Shown here: positions 21,412 to 26,756 of the stretch, in pieces
How the letters are laid out: each line of letters begins with the position of its first letter
Numbering within the stretch: the stretch's first letter is position 1
Assembly: GCA_964469485.1 (NCBI GenBank)
Contig: CAYXZP010000024.1
Span: forward strand, 1 to 26,756
Direction: 5' to 3'
From: CAYXZP01 sp964469485
GTDB taxonomy: Bacteria > Desulfobacterota > Binatia > UBA1149 > CAYXZP01
Length of the DNA: 26,756 nt
Position numbers and translations under genes: made by a program
The notes under the pieces: model-generated
Told to the model about the DNA's origin: nothing
Databases searched by the model: none
What the model saw: only the letters and a program-made list of their open reading frames with translations

Positions 21412-22236
21412 CTATTTGATGGCGACGACGTATGAGACCCAGGCCGGGTCGGCCGGGGCCGACCGGCAGCGGCGGAACACCCCGTTGCCCTCCTCTGTGT
21501 CCAGGTCGGTGTTCTCCCAGTAGACCTCAGCGCGGCTGAAACCGGCCTCCAGCAGCAGTTCGCGAATCTCGGGCAGGGTCCAGATGCGCCAGTCGTAATG
21601 GAAGGCTCGCCGGATGGCGCTGCCGTCCTTGAACTCGAAGTGGATATAGTAGTGCCCCTCGTGGCTTATCGGGTCGAAGCGGCGCTGCTCCCAGACATAG
21701 GTGAACCCCTTCTCGCCGCGGGTCTCCTCGCGGTTCTCCTCCATGACCTCGGCCCCGCCCATAACGTCGAGCACCAGCACGCCCTGGCGGGCCAGGTTGC
21801 GCCGCGCCGTGGCGAAGTAGTTGCGCAGCTCCTTGCGGGTCTTGAAGATAAAAAAGGAGAAGTTTTGCGCGGCCAGGACATCCGCCTTGGGGCCACGGAC
21901 CTTGAGGACATTGCCCCTTAGCAGCTCTATGCGGTCGAGTGTGTCCGGGCGAAGCGTTCCCAGGTTGTGTGTCTTTCCCCAGGCCAGCGGCTCGGGATCG
22001 AGGTCGACGCCGATGGCGCGGCGGTCGCGCCGGCTCTTGACCCACTCGCAGCACACGGCCGCGGTGCCGCAGAAGTCCTCGCGCAGCCGCAGCGGCACAC
22101 GGCCGTAGGCCGACCTGAAGACCCGGTTGAAGAAGGGGACCTCGTTATCGGGCGACTGCACGGCCTCGAGGTAGAGGCGGTAGCGGTCGGCCTGTGAGGC
22201 CAGCGTCTTTCGACGGGCTTTCTTGCGCTTGGCCAT
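21412..22236 (-). CDS. Class I SAM-dependent methyltransferase
   Basis: A 274-residue cytoplasmic protein with a basic N-terminus (MAKRKKARRK). Motif I is LREDFCGTAAVCCEWV (51-66), the acidic loop at the end of strand 2 is GVDLDPEPL (76-84), and post-motif segments are VLAAQNFSFFIF and GVLVLDVMGGAEV. The C-terminal part has many aromatic residues (WEQRRFDP, FHYDWRIWTLPEI), probably the substrate cap. The DFCGT form of motif I is distinctive but does not identify the substrate for me. It starts at ATG 22236 with no strong ribosome site. It is followed by the HExxH gene after ten bases. Confidence 0.85.
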   Translation of the reverse strand: MAKRKKARRKTLASQADRYRLYLEAVQSPDNEVPFFNRVFRSAYGRVPLRLREDFCGTAAVCCEWVKSRRDRRAIGVDLDPEPLAWGKTHNLGTLRPDTLDRIELLRGNVLKVRGPKADVLAAQNFSFFIFKTRKELRNYFATARRNLARQGVLVLDVMGGAEVMEENREETRGEKGFTYVWEQRRFDPISHEGHYYIHFEFKDGSAIRRAFHYDWRIWTLPEIRELLLEAGFSRAEVYWENTDLDTEEGNGVFRRCRSAPADPAWVSYVVAIK

Positions 22237-22242
22237 CCGCCG

Positions 22243-22271
22243 AAACTATTGCGGTAGGCCTGCGAGGTTAA
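22243..22271 (-). promoter_or_regulatory. Possible leaderless promoter of the methyltransferase
   Basis: On the minus strand, TTAACC (22271-22266), a 17-base spacer and TAGTTT (22248-22243), followed by six bases and the ATG at 22236. Transcription would start at or next to the A of ATG. The boxes match the sigma-70 consensus at four and three of six positions. Confidence 0.35.
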
Positions 22272-22323
22272 GCGCGTGCCGCACAGCGCGGCGCCCAGGC
22301 TGTCAACCACAGCTCTGTCATGG

Positions 22324-22329
22324 TATGTG
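22324..22329 (+). promoter_or_regulatory. Possible -10 box of the rhodanese gene
   Basis: TATGTG, followed by exactly six bases and the GTG at 22336. No good -35 box is seen 17 bases upstream. It is listed because the spacing equals that of the other predicted leaderless starts in this window. Confidence 0.22.
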
Positions 22330-22335
22330 GCGCCC

Positions 22336-22767
22336 GTGGCGGTAAAGCGTGTGGAGCCGGACGAGGCGGCCGGACTTATCGGTGAGGGCTGGAGCTACCT
22401 TGATGTGCGCTCGGTGCCCGAGTTCGAGCAGGGTCATCCCGAGGGGGCCTACAACATTCCGATCATGCACTCGGCCGGCGGTCGCATGCAGGCCAACCCG
22501 GACTTCGTCGCCGAGGTAGAAGCGGCCTTCGCCAAGGAGACCCGCCTGGTGGTCGGCTGCAAGAGCGGCGGCCGGTCCTTGCGGGCGGCCGAGATCCTGA
22601 CGGCCGAGGGTTACACGGACATCATCGACATGCGCGGCGGCTTCGGCGGCGAGCACGACCCGGCCACGGGCCAGGTGGTCTGCGCCGGCTGGCAGGCCCG
22701 CGAGCTTCCCGTGACGACCACGGCCGGGGCCGGCCGTAGCTACGCCGAGCTTAAGAAGGAAGGCTGA
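22336..22767 (+). CDS. Rhodanese-domain sulfurtransferase
   Basis: A single rhodanese domain of 143 residues, cytoplasmic. YLDVRSVPEFEQGHPEGAYN (21-40) is the CH2A-like region. The active-site loop is GCKSGGRS with catalytic Cys75, which would carry the persulfide. IIDMRGGF is the closing motif. Its order is close to plant and bacterial single-domain thiosulfate sulfurtransferases. The start is uncertain: GTG 22336 (used here), GTG 22327 or an upstream codon at 22276. It is followed 73 bases later by the large secreted protein. Sulfur transfer would fit with the nearby SUF genes, but they are in a separate unit. Confidence 0.9.
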   Translation: MAVKRVEPDEAAGLIGEGWSYLDVRSVPEFEQGHPEGAYNIPIMHSAGGRMQANPDFVAEVEAAFAKETRLVVGCKSGGRSLRAAEILTAEGYTDIIDMRGGFGGEHDPATGQVVCAGWQARELPVTTTAGAGRSYAELKKEG

Positions 22768-22775
22768 CCAGGCAA

Positions 22776-22790
22776 ACCCCCCAAAGGGGT
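22776..22790. other. Weak hairpin after the rhodanese gene
   Basis: ACCCC / GGGGT with a five-base loop, nine bases after the rhodanese stop. It is short and has no T-run, so it is at best a weak pause or terminator element. Confidence 0.25.
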
Positions 22791-22804
22791 GGGTCGCTAA
22801 AGCG

Positions 22805-22834
22805 TGGACAGTCAGCGCGGCTTCGGCCTATAGT
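22805..22834 (+). promoter_or_regulatory. Promoter of the large secreted protein, predicted leaderless
   Basis: TGGACA (22805-22810, five of six), an 18-base spacer and TATAGT (22829-22834, five of six). The -10 box is six bases before the GTG start, so transcription should begin at the start codon. It is the best consensus promoter seen in the window. No ribosome binding site is present. Confidence 0.6.
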
Positions 22835-22840
22835 CCCCGG

Positions 22841-25495
22841 GTGTCTACCCGCGTTCTGACCTGTGCGGCTGCGGCCCTCTTGCTCCTGGCCGCGGCCCCG
22901 AGCGCCCGGGCCGGCGAGTGCCCGCAGGCTGGTCTCGAGAACTATTTCACGAAGTACGTCGATGTCTTCGGCGTCCACCTGTTCGCGACCGCGGCCACGC
23001 CCGACGACAAGGTGCTGCACGCGGCCGCTGTGCTGGCCGAGTACCTCGACAATGACGAGGACGGCCAGGCCGACGACCCGGCCATCACGGCGGCCATGGT
23101 CGCGGCCAAGGCCGGCCTGGTCATGTTCGCCACCGAGGACGAGGAGGAGAACTACGACATCGGGGCGCTCGGCGACATCGATATGTATCTGCAGGGGCTC
23201 TATGGCGAGGAGACCGTCATCGGCTACCCCGGCCAGACAAGCCAGTTCGATGCCTCGCTCGAGGAGGTGCTGCATCTAATAACCGACGCGGGATGGGCCG
23301 GTGCCTATCCGGCCGACTTCGACCCGGCCCCGGGTTCGACCGTGGCCGCCCTGGTCGATGCCGCCCGCGGCGGGCACTTCGAAGAGGACAGTGAGGACGA
23401 CTGCGAGGATGATTCCCCGCCGGGCGGGGTCGCATGCGCGCTGCCGCCGGGCGGCGTCTACCCGGCTGGGGCCTGGTACACATACGACGATCCGACCTGC
23501 AGTTACGCCTGCATGATTACCGAGTACCTGTACTGGGCCATGACCTCGATCTTGGGCGGCCAGGATGCGCCCGGGCGCTTCAATGAGATCGCAGGGGAGT
23601 GGCCGCTCAACACGGCCGCGCTCGTGGCCGCGGGCGACCCGGGCATCCACTCGCTTCTGACGGCGGGCAGTTTCGCGCTTCCGACCGTTCTTCCCGACGG
23701 CGACTACTCGGCCGCCACGCTCGCGATAGAGGCCAACCCCTGCGGCGGCGCTGGGGCCACCGGGTGCGCGGCCGAGCTGTCGGGCAACCCGAAGGCCATC
23801 GAGAAATACGTCAAGAAAAAGTGGAAGGGCATCCGCAAGTGCGCCAAGAAGGCCAAGCCGGCCTGTCCCGAGGCCTGTCCGGTGCCGGCACCGAGCAGCT
23901 TCGGTATAGCGGCCGGCTGCGCGGCCACGCTGGACGGACACGTCGAGGCCTTGGCCGCCGGTTCACTGGGCTCGGCGTGGTCGGTCTCAGGCGGGGCAGG
24001 GTGCGCCGTGTCGGCGGCCGATAGCTGTGAAAGTGCGCGCGCGAAGGCTTCGGGCAAGCTTCTGGCCAAGCGGCTCAAGCGCCGGCGCACTGCCAAGATG
24101 GACAAGTACGTCAAGGACGTGGCCAAGTGCGTTCGGCTGGCCGACCGCCGGGGCGCCTGCGGCGGACAGGCGCTCTGCGACGGCACCGGGCTCTGGCTCG
24201 ACCAGGTCTATCCGGCCAGCGTCAAGGCCAACGGCACCGGACAGGTGTCCTTTACGGCCGCCGAGGCCGGCGAGGCGGTGGCCGCCATACGGCTGTCATC
24301 GCCCGATGCCGATTGGGGTGTGGCCGGCAGCGAGTCGATCGTGGCCGCCTACAGCATCGACGGCGAGCTTCGCGGCACCACGGTCCTTTATGGCGGTGCA
24401 CTCGAGACCGGTTACCGAATACTTCTCGGCCATGTGGAGGCCGGACAGCACGCGGTAACCCTCAAGCACGCAAAGAAGCTCAGTCGGGCCGACCGTAGTC
24501 CGCTTGTCATCCACGACTTTACGGTCGAGGTCATCGGCGCCGGTGATGCGCGCTACGATGCGATGCGTTTCGCCCCCGTACTGCTCGGTTTTGACGACGA
24601 TCTAAACCCAGGCAACGGGCATCCGGGCAACACACGAAGCGACGTGCCGATAATCGTCCATTACGACGCCTCGCCGGGCGCGGGCAAGACGACCTACAGC
24701 TACACCATGATCTGGAGCAACGAGGACGGCGGCACCGGTTACTTCCCCGAGGTGTTGATGGCTCTTTGGGGCCGCCCGCACGACATAGAGACGATATTCC
24801 AGGTCGAGGTCGCCGACTCCGGCGAGGTTCTCTCGATGCGCTACCGCAGCGACGAAGCCGGCACCTGGCCGGTCTTTAGCGGGGCCTTCCAAGGCAGTCA
24901 TCCGGTGCTGCGTATCTACACGCAGAACGGGCTGATCGCCGATGACGGCGACTCGAAGCTTCGCTTTGCCATCTATCCCTTCAGCTACGACGGCACCGGA
25001 GCGCACCAGCGAGCCCTCATGCTCGATCCTGTCTCATACATGGTCGGGGCCAAGGAGCTTGTGCGCGAGGCAAAGACCGAGAGCGAGGCCCGCCCGTGGA
25101 CGACACGGCCCAGCGATCTCAGGAACTACCTCTGGCTCGAACTCGATATCGACGTCAGCGTCGGAGGCAATGTCGTTCGGGCTTACGCCGTTGTCGACGG
25201 CGAGACCTATCTTTCCGACCATGGCGTGCCTTCCGGCCAGGTACTGCCCGGGGCCGACAGCACCTGGCTGCGGGTAAGCGATGGAGAGCGCCAGACCACG
25301 GTCGAGCTTCCCGAAGGCACCGGGCTCGACGACATCAGCGAGTACGGGCTCCAAGGCGTCGGCCTCATGTCGGGCACCATGTACTACCTCGACGCCTTCA
25401 TGCTCGGCGATGATTACTTCCCCGGAGAGCACCGGGTGTTCGTGGGGAGCCAATACTCGACGGGGCTCAACCCGACCTGGCCCATCACTCCCTAG
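22841..25495 (+). CDS. Large secreted multidomain protein with Lys/Cys-rich helical segment
   Basis: An 884-residue protein that I cannot assign to a named family. Residues 1-24 are a clear signal peptide ending ARA. Residues about 26-300 form one domain with an EF-hand-like acidic loop (DNDEDGQADD, 70-79), SLEEVLHLITDAGW (139-152) and TYDDPTCSYACMITEYLYWAMTS (214-236), whose His and Glu could be metal ligands. Residues about 316-440 are Lys- and Cys-rich with two similar modules: KYVKKKWKGIRKCAKKAK, and KYVKDVAKCVRLADRR preceded by a basic helix. Residues 445-884 look beta-rich, with VKANGTGQVSFTAAEAG and GFDDDLNPGNGHPGNTRSDVP. It starts with GTG at the predicted transcription start. It is probably exported to the periplasm or surface. 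Confidence 0.8.
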   Translation: MSTRVLTCAAAALLLLAAAPSARAGECPQAGLENYFTKYVDVFGVHLFATAATPDDKVLHAAAVLAEYLDNDEDGQADDPAITAAMVAAKAGLVMFATEDEEENYDIGALGDIDMYLQGLYGEETVIGYPGQTSQFDASLEEVLHLITDAGWAGAYPADFDPAPGSTVAALVDAARGGHFEEDSEDDCEDDSPPGGVACALPPGGVYPAGAWYTYDDPTCSYACMITEYLYWAMTSILGGQDAPGRFNEIAGEWPLNTAALVAAGDPGIHSLLTAGSFALPTVLPDGDYSAATLAIEANPCGGAGATGCAAELSGNPKAIEKYVKKKWKGIRKCAKKAKPACPEACPVPAPSSFGIAAGCAATLDGHVEALAAGSLGSAWSVSGGAGCAVSAADSCESARAKASGKLLAKRLKRRRTAKMDKYVKDVAKCVRLADRRGACGGQALCDGTGLWLDQVYPASVKANGTGQVSFTAAEAGEAVAAIRLSSPDADWGVAGSESIVAAYSIDGELRGTTVLYGGALETGYRILLGHVEAGQHAVTLKHAKKLSRADRSPLVIHDFTVEVIGAGDARYDAMRFAPVLLGFDDDLNPGNGHPGNTRSDVPIIVHYDASPGAGKTTYSYTMIWSNEDGGTGYFPEVLMALWGRPHDIETIFQVEVADSGEVLSMRYRSDEAGTWPVFSGAFQGSHPVLRIYTQNGLIADDGDSKLRFAIYPFSYDGTGAHQRALMLDPVSYMVGAKELVREAKTESEARPWTTRPSDLRNYLWLELDIDVSVGGNVVRAYAVVDGETYLSDHGVPSGQVLPGADSTWLRVSDGERQTTVELPEGTGLDDISEYGLQGVGLMSGTMYYLDAFMLGDDYFPGEHRVFVGSQYSTGLNPTWPITP
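23787..24160 (+). repeat. Lys/Cys-rich helical modules in the secreted protein
   Basis: Two related protein modules (residues about 316-345 and 400-440), each with K-Y-V-K followed by basic heptad-like residues and a single Cys, separated by CPEACP and a Gly/Ala-rich part with further Cys pairs. The paired cysteines suggest a disulfide-braced helical linker. Confidence 0.45.
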
Positions 25496-25592
25496 CCTTC
25501 AGTTGGCATAGCGCCGGTCAGCCTGTGCGCGCGCTGCACCTACGCTTCAGCACCCGGGGGAGTGGGGAAAAGCCGGGCCCGCTGGGGCCGAG

Positions 25593-25620
25593 AATCAATC
25601 TTGACTTGTCAGTATAGATT
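25593..25620. promoter_or_regulatory. Imperfect palindromic operator upstream of the Rrf2 regulator
   Basis: Two 13-base half-sites separated by TT: the left is AATCAATCTTGAC and the right is GTCAGTATAGATT. Ten of 13 positions are complementary. The dyad covers the -35 box and part of the spacer of the predicted promoter, the usual place for an autorepressor site. The likely ligand is the Rrf2 protein encoded 15 bases downstream. It is not identical to the E. coli IscR type 1 site. Confidence 0.65.
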
Positions 25621-25629
25621 TCGTAGCCT
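25601..25629 (+). promoter_or_regulatory. Promoter of the rrf2-suf operon, predicted leaderless
   Basis: TTGACT (25601-25606, five of six), a 17-base spacer and TAGCCT (25624-25629), six bases before the ATG. An alternative -10, TATAGA at 25613-25618, lacks a matching -35 box. In the first reading, transcription begins at the ATG. Confidence 0.5.
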
Positions 25630-25635
25630 CCCAGG

Positions 25636-26109
25636 ATGCACCTATTCTCACAAGAGGAATACGGGCTGCGCTGTCTGGTACAGCTCAGTCGCCACGGCGG
25701 CGGCCCGCGCACCATCCACGATGTAGCCGAGGCCGAGGGAATGAGCCCCGAGTACGTGGCCAAGCTCTTGCGAACGCTGCGTCAGGGCGGCCTGGTACAG
25801 AGCACCCGGGGAGCTTCGGGTGGCTACCGTCTGGCCCGTGAGCCCGCCGACATCAACATCTGGGAGGCCATCGACGTGCTCGGCGGGGGCCCTCTGTTCA
25901 GCGATGCCTTCTGCGAATCCCACCCGGGCCAGATGCGCGACTGCGTGCACACCAGCGACTGCGCCATCCGTGGCCTGTGGCGTTCGGTGAGCGACCTGCT
26001 CGGCAACTTCCTCGAAACGGTGACCTTGGCCGATCTCACCGGGCACGAGCTTTCACCCGTCGACTGGCTTGTCCGTTCCGGCGGCGAGGCGCCCGGAGGC
26101 AGGGTCTGA
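25636..26109 (+). CDS. Rrf2-family Fe-S-type transcriptional regulator (SufR/IscR-like)
   Basis: A 157-residue winged-helix regulator. The helix-turn-helix region is TIHDVAEAEGMSPEYVAKLLRTLRQGGLVQSTRGASGGYRL (26-66), the classic Rrf2 signature. Three cysteines, C93, C103 and C109 (C-x9-C-x5-C) in the region CESHPGQMRDCVHTSDCA, match the cluster-binding loop of IscR-like members, so it probably senses Fe-S cluster status or redox state. Its stop overlaps sufB (TGATG), and a palindrome sits over its promoter, so it most likely represses its own suf operon when the cluster is bound. It starts at ATG 25636 with no spaced ribosome site. Confidence 0.92.
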   Translation: MHLFSQEEYGLRCLVQLSRHGGGPRTIHDVAEAEGMSPEYVAKLLRTLRQGGLVQSTRGASGGYRLAREPADINIWEAIDVLGGGPLFSDAFCESHPGQMRDCVHTSDCAIRGLWRSVSDLLGNFLETVTLADLTGHELSPVDWLVRSGGEAPGGRV

Positions 26110-26756
26110 TGGCTGATGCCAACCAGGCGCGCGACCTCATCGAGGAACGCGGCGAGTACAAGCACGGCTTCGTCAGCGACGTCGAGAGCGAAGTGGTTCG
26201 GCCGGGACTCGACGAGGATACCGTCCGGCTTATCTGGGAAAAGAAGGGCGAGCCCGACTTTATGCTCGACTGGCGGCTGAAGGCCTACCGTCGTTGGCTC
26301 GACATGGCGGGTCAGGGCGAGCCGGCCTGGGCCAAGGTGGACTACGAGCCCATCGATTATCAGGGCATCAGCTACTACGCGGCACCAAAGACCAAGGAAG
26401 GCCCCAAGAGCCTCGACGAGGTTGACCCGGAGTTGCTTCGCACCTTCGAGAAACTCGGCATCCCGCTCGAAGAGCAGAAGGTGCTCAGCGGCGTGGCCGT
26501 CGACGCGGTCTTCGACAGCGTCTCGGTGGCCACCACATACAAAGCAAAGCTGGCCGAGCTCGGCATCATCTTCTGTTCCTTCAACGAGGCCTTGAAGGAG
26601 CACCCCGAGTTGGTCCGCAAATACCTCGGCTCGGTGGTGCCGCATTCGGACAACTTCTATGCCGCGCTCAACTCGGCCGTCTTCAGCGACGGTTCCTTCG
26701 TCTACGTGCCGCCCGGGGTGCGCTGCCCGATGGAGCTTTCGACGTATTTCCGGATC
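26109..26756 (+). CDS. sufB: Fe-S cluster assembly scaffold SufB (3' partial)
   Basis: Scaffold subunit of the SufBCD complex, which builds Fe-S clusters in the cytoplasm. 216 codons are visible and the frame runs off the window end; full-length SufB is about 470-495 residues. The N-terminal region reads YKHGFVSDVESEVVRPGLDE, then IWEKKGEPDFMLDWRLKAYR, KVDYEPIDYQGISYYAAPK, and the beta-helix entry DGSFVYVPPGVRCPMELSTYF, all typical. The ATG overlaps the regulator stop by one base, giving tight coupling. The missing part would hold the cluster-accepting residues, and sufC and sufD probably follow. Confidence 0.95.
   Translation, partial: MADANQARDLIEERGEYKHGFVSDVESEVVRPGLDEDTVRLIWEKKGEPDFMLDWRLKAYRRWLDMAGQGEPAWAKVDYEPIDYQGISYYAAPKTKEGPKSLDEVDPELLRTFEKLGIPLEEQKVLSGVAVDAVFDSVSVATTYKAKLAELGIIFCSFNEALKEHPELVRKYLGSVVPHSDNFYAALNSAVFSDGSFVYVPPGVRCPMELSTYFRI

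Noticed and set aside
22776..22790. Intrinsic terminator after the rhodanese gene
   Set aside because: The stem is only five base pairs and no T-run follows.
1..26756. CRISPR array, insertion sequence or prophage
   Set aside because: No regularly spaced direct repeats and no transposase, integrase or phage structural motif were seen on either strand.

Overview
The window is a compact, G+C-rich piece of a bacterial chromosome (about two-thirds G+C by eye), about 26.8 kb long. It starts inside a succinate dehydrogenase gene and ends inside sufB. A heptosyltransferase-type GT9 enzyme, several signal peptides and an outward-facing SpvB/RHS protein suggest a Gram-negative-type cell. The mix of an actinobacterial-style Sdh1 dehydrogenase, a DUF4254 protein and a large lysine/cysteine-rich secreted protein fits an uncultured lineage of the old 'Deltaproteobacteria' (Myxococcota, Desulfobacterota or Binatota-like). 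That placement is inference, not proof.

Layout. (1) 1-5777, plus strand: a tightly packed probable operon of sdhA (5' end missing), sdhB, a BadI/MenB-like crotonase, an MFS transporter and an N-formylglutamate-amidohydrolase-like protein with an unknown C-terminal half. (2) 5774-14157, minus strand: a VanZ-like membrane protein, then a translationally coupled trio: a small secreted protein, a 2087-residue SpvB/VCBS/RHS protein with its own C-terminal domain, and a secreted propeller-like protein. (3) 14249-17433, plus strand: GT9 glycosyltransferase, DUF4254 protein, rph, rdgB, then tRNA-Pro(TGG) and tRNA-Arg(TCT). (4) 17434-17762: a gene-poor gap with one perfect 11-bp hairpin. (5) 17763-20828: DoxX (plus), leuCD (minus) and a TlpA-like redoxin (plus). 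(6) 20811-22236, minus: a methyltransferase followed by a small HExxH protein with an ImmA/IrrE-like active-site pattern. (7) 22336-25495, plus: a rhodanese and an 884-residue secreted protein. (8) 25593-26756, plus: an Rrf2-family regulator with a clear palindromic operator, overlapping sufB, the start of a SUF Fe-S assembly operon.

Most of it is housekeeping: TCA/anaerobic succinate chemistry, leucine synthesis, RNA and nucleotide quality control, and Fe-S cluster assembly. The most notable accessory locus is the 5.8-13.5 kb trio. It looks like a self-contained Tc/RHS-type secreted delivery protein, fused in one chain and without a visible TcA partner. Its C-terminal payload carries a H-x3-D-x5-H pattern like that of zinc-dependent phospholipase C. 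A second theme is regulatory: several predicted promoters sit so close to the start codon that the mRNAs should be leaderless or nearly so. Genes overlap at stops and starts throughout.
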